This document shows, one piece after another, positions 35,386-43,956 of a stretch of DNA of 50,762 bases; within the stretch, counting starts at the first letter, position 1, and each line of letters opens with the position of its first letter. Source of the stretch: Pseudomonadota bacterium (GTDB taxonomy: Bacteria > Pseudomonadota > Gammaproteobacteria > Burkholderiales > Burkholderiaceae_C); NCBI GenBank assembly GCA_021841865.1, contig JAKCDM010000011.1, positions 1 through 50,762 on the forward strand. Reading direction: 5' to 3'. Position numbers and translations under genes: made by a program. The notes beneath the pieces are model-generated. The model had not been told where the DNA came from. It worked only from the letters and a program-made list of their open reading frames with translations, and searched no databases.

Positions 35386-38247
35386 ATGCCCGAGATCCGG
35401 CCCACCGACGACGCGCTCGCCGACGCGCAGCGCCGCGTGCTCGAGCTGGTGCGCGAGCTTTGGCTCGAGCTCGACCCGGCGTGCGCGGTCGCGCAGGCCC
35501 GTCTCGACAGCTCGTTGCAGCGCGACCTCGGGCTCGACAGCCTGGCCCGCGCCGAGTTGCTGCTGCGCGTCGAGCGCGCCTTCGACACGCAACTGCCGGC
35601 AGGCGCACTGGCCGAGGTCGATTCGGTGCGCGACATCGCCGGCCTGCTGTCTCGCGCCGCGCGCACGCCGCGGGTTTCGCGCGAGGCAGGCCAGGCGCGG
35701 GCCGCGCCGCTGCCGCCGGCGCCGGCGGACATTCCCGAGCACGCGCGCACCCTCGACGAGGTGTTGCGCTGGCACGTTGCGCGTCACGGCGAGCGCGTGC
35801 AGGTGGTGTTGTGCTCGCGCGGCGAGGAGCAGGCGCTGAGCTACGCGCAGTTGCAGGACGGCGCGCTGCGAATCGCCGGCTGGCTGCGCCGCCAGGGCCT
35901 GGCGCGCGGTGCCACCGTGGGCATCATGCTGCCGACCTGCGCCGAGTACCTGTACGCCTACTGGGGCGTGCTGCTCGGCGGAGGCGTACCGGTTCCGATC
36001 TATCCGCCGGCCAGGCTCGCGACCCTCGAGGACCACCTGCGGCGCCATGCCGGCATCCTGTCGAATGCCCAGGCCTCGCTGCTGCTGAGCACGCCGCAGG
36101 CCATGCCGGCGGCGCGCGTGCTGCGCGCGCTGGTGCCGGGACTGGAGACGGTGGCGGCGGTCGAGCAGTGCCTGCGCGGGCCGCCCGGCGAAGCCGTGGG
36201 CGACTGCGCCGCCGACGACATCGCGTTCATCCAGTACACCTCGGGCAGCACCGGAAGCCCGAAGGGCGTGGTGCTCAGCCATGCCAACCTGCTGGCCAAC
36301 ATCCGCGCCATGGGCGACGCGGTGGGCGTACTGCCCGACGATGTGTTCGTCAGCTGGCTGCCGCTGTACCACGACATGGGCCTGATCGCTGCGTGGCTGG
36401 CCAGCGTGTACTACGGGCGGGTGCTGGTGCTCATGTCGCCGCTCGAGTTCCTCGCGCGGCCGATGTCCTGGCTGTGGGCGATGCATCGCTGGCGCGGTAC
36501 CTTGACCGCGGCGCCCAACTTCGCCTACGAGTTGTGCCTGCGTCATGCGACGGACGCTGACCTGGCTGGGCTCGACCTCGGCAAGGTGCGCGTCATGGCC
36601 AGCGGGGCCGAAGCCGTCAGCCCGCGCACCGTCGAGCGCTTCGCGGCGCGCTTCGCTCGTTGCGGCCTACGCGCGCAGGCGCTGACCCCGGTGTACGGGC
36701 TGGCCGAGAGCACGGTGGGGCTGCTCGTGTCGCCGGTCGGCCGCGGTGCGCGCATCGACCGCATCGACCGCGAAGGCTTCACGCGCCTGCGCGTGGCCCG
36801 GCCGGCCGCGCCGGGCGACGCCACGGCGCTGAGCTTCGTGTCCTGCGGGAGTGCCCTTCCAGGCCATCAGGTGCGCGTGGTCGACGAAGCCGGCTTCGAG
36901 CTGGCGCAGCGCGTCGAAGGGCGACTGCAGTTTCGCGGACCTTCGGCGACGCGCGGCTACTGGCGCAACCCGGAGGCGACGCGCGCGCTGCTGCAAGCGC
37001 AGGGCTGGCTGGACAGCGGCGACCTGGCGTACTTCGCGGACGGCGAATACGTCATCACGGGTCGCGTGAAGGACCTGATCATCCGCGGTGGGCGCCACCT
37101 GCACCCGGACGAGATCGAGCAGGCGGTCGGCGACATTCCCGGGGTGCGCAAGGGGCGCGTGGCGGCCTTCGGCGTCGCCGATCCCGCCAGCGGCACCGAG
37201 GCGCTGGTGGTCGTGGCGGAAACCCATGCCAGTGACGCGGTACGCCGGCGCAGCCTGCGCGAATCGGTCGCCGCACGCCTGCAGGCGCTGCTGGGCGAGG
37301 GGGCCGACGTGGTGCGCCTGGTGCCGCCGGGAAGCCTGCTCAAGACCTCCAGCGGCAAGCTGCGCCGCTCGGCCACGCGCGAGCTGTACCTGGCGGGCAC
37401 GCTGGGGGCGCCCGCGCGCGCGCCGGCGTGGCAGGTGTTGCGCCTGGGCGCCGCGATGCTCGGGGCAGCGGCCGCGCGATTCGGGCGCGCGCTGGGCGCG
37501 GCGGCCTGGGCGGCTCGCGCCTGGCTGGTCGTGGGCCTGCTCGGCCCGCTGCTTTGCCTGGCCGTGATGCCATGCCGGCAGCCGCGGCAGGCGTGGCGCA
37601 GGGCCCATCGCATCGCCGGCTGGATGCTGCGCGCGGCCGGCCTGCGCCCGCAGGTGCAGGGGGAGTGGCCGGCCACGCCGGGCCAGGGGTACATGGTGGT
37701 GGTCAACCATGCCAGCTACGTCGATGCCCTGGTGCTGCTGGCGGCGCTGGAGCGGCCGCTGTGCTTCGTGGCCAAGCGCGAACTCGAGCGCGGACGACTG
37801 TTCGCGCATTGCCTGCGGCGCCTCGGGGTGGTGTTCGTCGAGCGCGTGGCGGCGCGCCAGGGCCTGGCCGACGTGCAGCGCATGGTCGACCTCGCACGCG
37901 CGGGCGCCAGTCCTTGCGTGTTCGCCGAAGGCACCTTCCGGCGTGCCGAAGGAGTGCTCGCCTTCCATCTCGGCGCCTTCAGCGCCGCGGTACGCGCCTC
38001 GGTTGCCGTGCTGCCGATGGCCCTGTGCGGAACCCGCCGCCTGCTGCCGGACGGCAGCTGGTGGCCCAGGCATGCGGCGTTGCGCCTGGTCATCGGCGAG
38101 CCGCTGCGGGCCGAGCGGCCGGGGGCCGGCGAGTTCGCCGAGGCCAGCCGTCTGCTGCGCGCGAGCCGCGAGTTCGTGCTTCGCGAGGTGGGCGAGCCGG
38201 ACGCCGCCAACGTGTCGACGACCCCGGCGTCGCAGCCCGATTCCTGA
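35386..38247 (+). CDS. Tri-domain protein: acyl carrier domain, fatty acyl-AMP ligase-like domain, PlsC acyltransferase
   Basis: A 953-aa fusion. Residues about 15-85 are an acyl carrier domain with the phosphopantetheine site DLGLDSL (Ser52). Residues about 120-660 are an adenylation domain with YTSGSTGSPKGV near 284 and WLPLYHDMGLI, APNFAYELC and YGLAEST, a pattern typical of fatty acyl-AMP ligases rather than CoA ligases. After a hydrophobic stretch (about 700-735), residues about 755-930 are a PlsC-type lysophospholipid acyltransferase with NHASYVD near 775 and FAEGTFRR near 846. The simplest reading is that a free fatty acid is activated, held on the built-in carrier and moved to a lysolipid at the membrane. 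E. coli Aas joins acyltransferase and ligase in the opposite order and has no carrier. Confidence 0.88.
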   Translation: MPEIRPTDDALADAQRRVLELVRELWLELDPACAVAQARLDSSLQRDLGLDSLARAELLLRVERAFDTQLPAGALAEVDSVRDIAGLLSRAARTPRVSREAGQARAAPLPPAPADIPEHARTLDEVLRWHVARHGERVQVVLCSRGEEQALSYAQLQDGALRIAGWLRRQGLARGATVGIMLPTCAEYLYAYWGVLLGGGVPVPIYPPARLATLEDHLRRHAGILSNAQASLLLSTPQAMPAARVLRALVPGLETVAAVEQCLRGPPGEAVGDCAADDIAFIQYTSGSTGSPKGVVLSHANLLANIRAMGDAVGVLPDDVFVSWLPLYHDMGLIAAWLASVYYGRVLVLMSPLEFLARPMSWLWAMHRWRGTLTAAPNFAYELCLRHATDADLAGLDLGKVRVMASGAEAVSPRTVERFAARFARCGLRAQALTPVYGLAESTVGLLVSPVGRGARIDRIDREGFTRLRVARPAAPGDATALSFVSCGSALPGHQVRVVDEAGFELAQRVEGRLQFRGPSATRGYWRNPEATRALLQAQGWLDSGDLAYFADGEYVITGRVKDLIIRGGRHLHPDEIEQAVGDIPGVRKGRVAAFGVADPASGTEALVVVAETHASDAVRRRSLRESVAARLQALLGEGADVVRLVPPGSLLKTSSGKLRRSATRELYLAGTLGAPARAPAWQVLRLGAAMLGAAAARFGRALGAAAWAARAWLVVGLLGPLLCLAVMPCRQPRQAWRRAHRIAGWMLRAAGLRPQVQGEWPATPGQGYMVVVNHASYVDALVLLAALERPLCFVAKRELERGRLFAHCLRRLGVVFVERVAARQGLADVQRMVDLARAGASPCVFAEGTFRRAEGVLAFHLGAFSAAVRASVAVLPMALCGTRRLLPDGSWWPRHAALRLVIGEPLRAERPGAGEFAEASRLLRASREFVLREVGEPDAANVSTTPASQPDS

Positions 38248-38381
38248 TCTGGCGCAGCAAGCGCGTCGCGGCGTCGCGGCAGCGAGATGTTTGTTGATCT
38301 CGCACAACGTAAGGAAATGTGACAAATCCTACAAATGTTCCATCGACTCGCGCTTCCGCGGGTTGGCACAAGGAGTGGATC

Positions 38382-38798
38382 ATGACCAAGAACTCGTCAA
38401 TGAGCCGACGCTCGCTGGTGTTGGCACTTTGCGGCACGCTGGCGCTGCCCGTCCTTGCCTTTGCCGCCGGAGGCGGTGGGGGCGGAGGCGCGGGTGGCGG
38501 TGGCGGCGGTGCGGGCGGCGGTGCGGGCGGCGGAGCAGGCGCCGGCGGCGGTGCGGGTGGTGGCATGGGCCCCGGGCCCGGTGCCGGACCCGGGCCGGGA
38601 ACGGGCCAGGGCACGCAAAGCCAGGAGCAGACCCAGACGCGTGAACGCACGCAGGAACGCGAGCGCACCCGAGACCAGGACCAGGACCAGGACCAGGACC
38701 GCGATCGGGATCGCGACCGAGACCAGGACCGCACGCGCGACCAGGATCAAACGCGCGACCAGGACCGCGACCAGGATCGCGACCAGATCAGCCGATGA
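38382..38798 (+). CDS. Secreted low-complexity protein: Gly-rich then Asp/Arg/Gln repeats
   Basis: A 138-aa protein. AAGGAG six bases before ATG 38382 and a clear signal peptide (about 1-28, ending AFA) support it as real. Residues 30-74 are nearly all Gly and Ala with a GPGPGAG end; residues 78-138 are almost only Gln, Thr, Arg, Glu and Asp, in RD/QD dipeptides. Part of the DNA is a tandem GACCAG repeat (38673-38696). No family recognised. A flexible Gly stalk with a polyampholyte tail could bind water, ions or mineral surfaces outside the cell; that is speculation. Confidence 0.72.
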   Translation: MTKNSSMSRRSLVLALCGTLALPVLAFAAGGGGGGGAGGGGGGAGGGAGGGAGAGGGAGGGMGPGPGAGPGPGTGQGTQSQEQTQTRERTQERERTRDQDQDQDQDRDRDRDRDQDRTRDQDQTRDQDRDQDRDQISR

Positions 38799-38868
38799 CA
38801 TGGACCCGGGAGTGGCGCAGCCGCGCTGCAGTCCCGGGCGAACACCTCACACCTTTCGGGAGTCCGCC

Positions 38869-40710
38869 ATGAGACACCGCACCCATACCCTGACGGCGCT
38901 GGCCGCCGCCGCCACGCTTGGCCTGCTCGCCGCCTGCGGCGGCGGCAGCAGTTCGGGAACCCTGGTTCCGTTCAAACCCTACGTGCCGGGCGACCAGGTC
39001 AGTTCCTGCGTGCCCGGCAAGGACGTCACCGGGGCCTGGAAGACCGTGGCGAACAACCAGACCCTGATTCCGGACTCCCTTTCGCTGGCCTTTTTCAGCT
39101 ACAACCAGCCGTCGGTGAACCGTTACGGCATGGTGGTGTTTCGCGGTCGTGCGCGAGAGCCTGTAGGCTCCAGCAGCGCGGCCGCCGGTTCGTCGGGAAG
39201 CCCCGGCAGCACCGGCATGACCCGCGGCGTGTTCGCGGTGGACATCTGCGTGGCCAAGCCTCCGATGTACACGGTGGGCGACACCAACATGCTGGTGCCC
39301 GACCCGAACAACACGCAGGCGCAGTTCAACGAGTTCCCGTCGATCCCGCGCATCGACATCGATACCGCGGTGATCGCCACGCGCGGTCAATCCGACCCGG
39401 TGTGGACCCTGGCGGACGGCACCAAGCTGGGCACCACCGGTGTGTACGTGACGATGACCCGGGCGCTTAGCACCGCGGTGAACCTGCTCGGCGCGGTACC
39501 CGACTTCAGCTACATGCAGGTGCCCGGAGCGACCACGCCGGCAACCCGTTTCGACCAGTTCCCCGGCTCGCCGTCGGTGACCCAGGGGCGCTACGTGGTG
39601 TTCAAGGGCAACTACACCGACGGCACGACCGGAAGCACCGGCGTGTACTACCGCGACATGAACACGCCGAATGCGCCAGTGCAGCTGATCGCCAACACCA
39701 TGACGCCGATTCCGGGTGCGTCGGGTACCTTCGGTTCCACCGCTCCGCCCAGCGCGGCCGGTGGCAAGGTGGTGTTCGTCGGCCTGGACAACGAGAACGC
39801 TCCGACTGCGGGCGGACTGTACCTGGCCAACGTGGCGCCGAGTCCGGCGCTGAACACGCTGGTCAAAATCGGCGATGCGGTGCCCGACGGCAACGGCGTG
39901 CCGCTGCCGGCACCCAACGCCAGCGCCCCGGCGCCCACCTTCACCCAGATCGGCGAAGGCCTGGGCTACGACGGCCGCTACGTCTCCTTCTGGGGGGCGT
40001 GGGATACGCAGAATCCGCAGGATCCGGCGCAGGTGCGCACGATCACGCGCAGCTGCCCGAGCGATGGCAACAAGGACCTGCTGAACTACTGCCAGTCCCA
40101 GTACAAGAGCACGAATGGCGTGGCCAGCCTGCAGGAGCCGGTCAACCAGGGCATCTTCGTCTATGACACGGCGAGCAGCAAGCTGTGGATGGCCGCGCGC
40201 GCCGGCACCGGCACGACCGGGCAGTTCCAGGACCTGCTGTTCTGGACCTACTCGGGCAAGCCTCCGGCGACCGGCTCGGCCGAGACGGATTCCGAGCTTC
40301 CGCGCTGGCGCGCTTCAGCGTTCAGCGCGGTGGACGGCGCTCGCGGCGTGCTGTTCAAGGGTTCGCTGAGCCCCGTCGCCGGAGCCAGCGCACCGCCGGC
40401 GACGGGCATCTACGGCTCGGCGCTGCCCGGCAAGGGCAGCAACCCCGGCGGCATGAGCCCGGTGTTCAAGGTGCTCGAAGAGGGTGATTCGATGGCCGCC
40501 ATCGACCCTGCTGCGCCGGCCGGCTCGACCATCACGTCGCTGGGCATGGAGCGCGAGGCACTGCGCGCCGGATGGCTGACCCTGACCGTGTCGTCGATCA
40601 ACGCTGCGGGCGAGAGCTGGGCCGGCGTGTACGCGACCTTCTTCCCGTCGACCTGGCATGTGCTGCAGCCGGATCCGGCCGTGATGGGAGTGCTGGCGCT
40701 GGGGTCCTGA
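38869..40710 (+). CDS. Large predicted lipoprotein of unknown function
   Basis: A 613-aa protein with a lipoprotein signal: MRHRTHTL, a hydrophobic stretch and the lipobox LLAAC with Cys23. ATG 38869 is chosen for this signal. The rest is Gly/Thr/Ser/Pro-rich beta-type sequence with loose repeats around GRYVVFKGN, GKVVFVGLD and GRYVSFWG spaced by 60-100 residues, suggesting a beta-propeller-like fold. No catalytic motif recognised. It follows the Gly-rich/Asp-rich secreted protein by 70 nt and ends before a strong terminator, so the two may form a unit. Confidence 0.8.
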   Translation: MRHRTHTLTALAAAATLGLLAACGGGSSSGTLVPFKPYVPGDQVSSCVPGKDVTGAWKTVANNQTLIPDSLSLAFFSYNQPSVNRYGMVVFRGRAREPVGSSSAAAGSSGSPGSTGMTRGVFAVDICVAKPPMYTVGDTNMLVPDPNNTQAQFNEFPSIPRIDIDTAVIATRGQSDPVWTLADGTKLGTTGVYVTMTRALSTAVNLLGAVPDFSYMQVPGATTPATRFDQFPGSPSVTQGRYVVFKGNYTDGTTGSTGVYYRDMNTPNAPVQLIANTMTPIPGASGTFGSTAPPSAAGGKVVFVGLDNENAPTAGGLYLANVAPSPALNTLVKIGDAVPDGNGVPLPAPNASAPAPTFTQIGEGLGYDGRYVSFWGAWDTQNPQDPAQVRTITRSCPSDGNKDLLNYCQSQYKSTNGVASLQEPVNQGIFVYDTASSKLWMAARAGTGTTGQFQDLLFWTYSGKPPATGSAETDSELPRWRASAFSAVDGARGVLFKGSLSPVAGASAPPATGIYGSALPGKGSNPGGMSPVFKVLEEGDSMAAIDPAAPAGSTITSLGMEREALRAGWLTLTVSSINAAGESWAGVYATFFPSTWHVLQPDPAVMGVLALGS

Positions 40711-40773
40711 CGGGGCGGCAGACGCCGAACATTGGCGAGCGGCCCGGGTGTCGTGCGGCGCCCGGGCACTTTG

Positions 40774-40803
40774 CAGGCACGGTCCTCACCGTGCCTGTTT
40801 TTT
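40774..40803 (+). terminator. Rho-independent terminator
   Basis: A perfect 9-bp stem (CAGGCACGG with CCGTGCCTG) and a 6-nt loop are followed directly by six T. This is the clearest intrinsic terminator in the window. A second hairpin (GCCCGGG...CCCGGGC, about 40742-40768) lies just before it. Confidence 0.9.
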
Positions 40804-40837
40804 CTCGGGCTTGCGCGCAAGCCTCAAGGAGCGTGTG

Positions 40838-41293
40838 ATGAACATCCTGTACAGGCGAATGGCCGGCGCGACGCTGGCCCTGTCGCTGCTCGGCGGCTGC
40901 GCGATGAACCAGGAGCAAGGCGGTGCCGTGCTCGGCGGCATGGCCGGCGCGGCCGCCGGATCGGCGCTCGGGCGCGGCTCGGGCCAGGTCGCGGCGGTGA
41001 TTCTCGGCGCGTTGCTGGGCAGCGTGGCCGGCGCCAACATCGGGCGCCACATGGACGAGCAGGACCGCGTGCGCGCAGCCCAGGTGTTCGAGTCGTATCC
41101 CACCGGCAGCGCCGGCAGCTGGCGCAACCCGGACACCGGCGACGACTACGCGGTGACACCCACGCGCACCTACGAGACGGCGCAGGGTCCGTGCCGCGAG
41201 TTCACGATGCAGGCGACGATCAGCGGGCGGCCCGACATGGTGTACGGCACGGCCTGCCGCCAGCCCGACGGTACCTGGAAGGTGGTGCGCTGA
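40838..41293 (+). CDS. Glycine-zipper lipoprotein (17-kDa surface antigen type)
   Basis: A 151-aa predicted outer-membrane lipoprotein. AAGGAG precedes ATG 40838; the signal ends in LLGGC (Cys21). Residues about 27-68 form a Gly-zipper (GGAVLGGMAGAAAGSALG, GALLGSVAGANIGRHMD) as in the Rickettsia 17-kDa antigen and similar proteins. The C-terminal part (about 85-151) has CREFTMQATISG and a final WKVVR, common in the same family. It may insert into the outer membrane and help its stability. It stops one base before the stop of the convergent P-type ATPase (TGA next to TCA). Confidence 0.9.
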   Translation: MNILYRRMAGATLALSLLGGCAMNQEQGGAVLGGMAGAAAGSALGRGSGQVAAVILGALLGSVAGANIGRHMDEQDRVRAAQVFESYPTGSAGSWRNPDTGDDYAVTPTRTYETAQGPCREFTMQATISGRPDMVYGTACRQPDGTWKVVR

Positions 41294-43849
41294 TCAGTCA
41301 GCGATGGCGCGCCGCAGCAGTTCGAGGCAGGCGGCGAAGCCGAGCATCAGCATGGCGGCGGCCAGCGCAGTCGGGGCGCTCAAGGCGCCGAAGCCCATCA
41401 GCGAGCGCAGCCAGGGCAGCGCGGCCAGCGCTGCCACCAGCACCCCGGCGGCCAGCGCCAGCATGCGCAGCCAGGCATTGACGGGGCGCCAGTTGCGCCA
41501 GGCCGGGCGCGTGGCGTCGCGGTTGGCCAGAATGAGCAGCAGCACGGCGCCGAGCAGCGCGCCGAACAGGGCAGCGCGTACGTCGGGCACGGGCCAGCCG
41601 CGGTGCAGCAGCCAGGCACCGGCTCCCAGCAGCACGGCCGCGAGCACCGTGCCCTGCGCCAGCGCGGGCAGCAGGCGGCGCCTGTCGAAGGGCGTGGCAT
41701 GCGGCGCGCGCGGCGGGCGGCGCATGATGTCGGGCGCGGCGGGTTCGGCCTCGAACATCACCGAACACGCCGGATCGATGAGCAACTGCAGCAGCACGAT
41801 GTGCAGCGGCAGCAGCAGCGGATCCCATCCCAGCAGCGGTGGCAGCAGCGCCAGCGCGACCACGGGGACGTGCACTGCGACCACGAAGCCCATCGCCTTG
41901 GCCAGGTTGTCCCACACCAGGCGGCCCTGCCGGATGGCGTCGACGATGCTGGTGAAACTGTCGTCGAGCAGCACCAGCGATGCCGCCTCGCGCGCCACGT
42001 CGGTGCCGCGCGCGCCCATCGCGACGCCTACGTCGGCGGCCTTCAGCGCGGGCGCGTCGTTGACTCCGTCGCCGGTCATCGCGACGACCTCGCCACGGGC
42101 CTGCAGCGAGCGCACCAGGCGCAGCTTGTGCCGGGGTTGCAGGCGCGCGCAGACGTCGGTGGCGCGCAGGCGCTCGCCCAGCGCGGCGTCGTCGAGGCGG
42201 TCGATCTGATCCCCCAGCAGCAGCTGCGGGTCGGGCGGCATGCCCACCTGCGCCGCCACCGCGCGCGCGGTGGCCGGGTGGTCGCCGGTGAGCATGATCA
42301 CGCGCACCCCGGCCTCGTGGCAGGCAGCGACCGCTTCGGCCACGCCGTCGCGCGGCGGGTCGAAAAAGCCCAGCAGCCCGAGGAACTCGAAATCGAAGTC
42401 GTGCTGGCTGGGCGGCCAGCCCGGCGCGCGCGCCTCGTCCCAGGTGCCGCGCGCCACCGCGAGGACCCGCAGCCCGCGCTCGGCGAGCAGCTCGACCTGC
42501 GCGCGCACCTCGGCCGCGCGCGCGGGCGCCATGTGGCACAGGTCGACCACGGCCTCGGGCGCGCCCTTGGTGGCGAGCATCGCGCCGGCCCGGCTCGGCG
42601 CCAGGTCGGTGCGCACGACCCGGGTCATGGCCAGGATCTGCGGCGACAGCGGGTACTCGGCCTGCAGCCGCACCTGCTCGTGCAGGTGTTCGGTGCCGCG
42701 CAGGCGCTGGCGCGCCAGCTCCTGGATGGCACGCTCCATCGGGTCGAAGGGGTCGGCTGGAGTTGCCAGCGAGCCGAATTCGAGCAGCTCGTGGAACTCC
42801 TCCGGCAGGTCCCCTGGGCTGCTGGTGTCGAACTGCGCGCCGGGGGTGCGCAGCGCTGCCACGCGCATGCTGTTGCGGGTCAGCGTGCCGGTCTTGTCGG
42901 CCGCCAGCACGGTGATGCCGCCCAGCGCCTCGACCGCCGGAATGCGCCGCGCCAGCACCTGGCGCCGCGCCATGCGCCAGGCTCCCAGCCCGAGGAACAC
43001 GGTGAGGATGACCGGGATCTCCTCGGGCAGCAGGGCCATCGCGAGCGCGATGCCCGCCAGCAGGCTGGGCAGTGGCGCGAGGTGGCGCAGCTGCCACTCG
43101 AGCAGGCTGAGCAGCGCGGCGAGCACCCAGGCCAGCGCAGCCAGGCGCCGGATCAGGCGCTTGGTGGCGCGCTGCAGGGCCGAGTCCTCGACGGTCTGCG
43201 CTGCGAGCGACTCGCCGATTCGCCCGAAGGCGCTGGACATTCCGGTGGCGACGACCTCGGCCACGCCGACTCCCTGCGTGACCTGGGTGCCGGCGAACAC
43301 CAGGTCGCCTTGCGGCGCCGCCGGGCGCGGCTCGCCGCGGTCGACCATGGCCGACTCTCCGCTGAGCAGCGACTCGTCGACTCGCATCTGCCCGTGGCGC
43401 ACGCGCGCGTCGGCGGCGATGCGGTCGCCCTCGCGCAGCACCAGCAGGTCGCCGGGCACCACGTCGCGCGCGGCGATGCGCTCGGCGTTGCCGGCGCGGA
43501 TCACGCAGGCGCGCGGCGCCGACAACTCGCGCAGGGCCTGCAGCGCGCCTTCGGTGCGGCGCTGTTGCGCCAGCGTGATGCCGATGACCACGAACACGAA
43601 CAGCAGCAGCGCCGCGGCCTCGGCGCGGTCGCCCAGCGCCAGGTAGATGCCGCCGGCCGCAAGCAGCATCAGCAGCATGGGCTCGCGCAGCACGTCGAGC
43701 GCCGCGCGCAGCAGTCCGCGCGGGGCCGCGCCCGGCAGCGTGTTGGGGCCGTGGCGTCGCAGCAGTTCGCGCGCCGCGCCCGGATCCAGGCCGCGCAGGG
43801 AGCTGAAGTCGGGCAGCGAAGCGGCCGGGCCGGCGGGCTTGTCGGGCAT
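41294..43849 (-). CDS. Cation-translocating P-type ATPase
   Basis: An 851-aa inner-membrane pump. It has an N-terminal cation-ATPase domain (HGPNTLP), SGES in the actuator domain, PEEIP in membrane segment 4, the phosphorylated Asp318 in DKTGTLT, MLTGDHPATA and GDGVNDAPAL. About ten membrane segments are expected. The layout is that of type II (calcium/other divalent) pumps, but PEEIP replaces the PEGLP of SERCA-type pumps, and no metal-binding Cys of heavy-metal pumps is present. Ion is therefore open. It is divergent from a CDF transporter gene (107-nt gap), which suggests a shared metal or ion role. Confidence 0.93.
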   Translation of the reverse strand: MPDKPAGPAASLPDFSSLRGLDPGAARELLRRHGPNTLPGAAPRGLLRAALDVLREPMLLMLLAAGGIYLALGDRAEAAALLLFVFVVIGITLAQQRRTEGALQALRELSAPRACVIRAGNAERIAARDVVPGDLLVLREGDRIAADARVRHGQMRVDESLLSGESAMVDRGEPRPAAPQGDLVFAGTQVTQGVGVAEVVATGMSSAFGRIGESLAAQTVEDSALQRATKRLIRRLAALAWVLAALLSLLEWQLRHLAPLPSLLAGIALAMALLPEEIPVILTVFLGLGAWRMARRQVLARRIPAVEALGGITVLAADKTGTLTRNSMRVAALRTPGAQFDTSSPGDLPEEFHELLEFGSLATPADPFDPMERAIQELARQRLRGTEHLHEQVRLQAEYPLSPQILAMTRVVRTDLAPSRAGAMLATKGAPEAVVDLCHMAPARAAEVRAQVELLAERGLRVLAVARGTWDEARAPGWPPSQHDFDFEFLGLLGFFDPPRDGVAEAVAACHEAGVRVIMLTGDHPATARAVAAQVGMPPDPQLLLGDQIDRLDDAALGERLRATDVCARLQPRHKLRLVRSLQARGEVVAMTGDGVNDAPALKAADVGVAMGARGTDVAREAASLVLLDDSFTSIVDAIRQGRLVWDNLAKAMGFVVAVHVPVVALALLPPLLGWDPLLLPLHIVLLQLLIDPACSVMFEAEPAAPDIMRRPPRAPHATPFDRRRLLPALAQGTVLAAVLLGAGAWLLHRGWPVPDVRAALFGALLGAVLLLILANRDATRPAWRNWRPVNAWLRMLALAAGVLVAALAALPWLRSLMGFGALSAPTALAAAMLMLGFAACLELLRRAIAD

Positions 43850-43920
43850 GTTGCGAAGGCGCTGGTTGCTGGCTGGGTCGGCTGCGCGCGCGCCGGCTCA
43901 AGCAGAATACGTCATCAGGT

Positions 43921-43948
43921 ATTGCACGAAGCCCATTGCACGAACCCC
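43921..43948. repeat. Tandem 14-bp direct repeat before the CDF gene
   Basis: ATTGCACGAAGCCC and ATTGCACGAACCCC stand directly side by side (one mismatch), eight bases before the CDF start codon. They may be a duplicated regulator half-site or a simple duplication in the leader. Confidence 0.75.
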
Positions 43949-43956
43949 GGAAAGCC

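Noticed and set aside
38673-38696. Short tandem repeat considered as a CRISPR array
   Set aside because: Units are 6 bp, contiguous, without spacers, and lie inside a coding frame as QD dipeptides.
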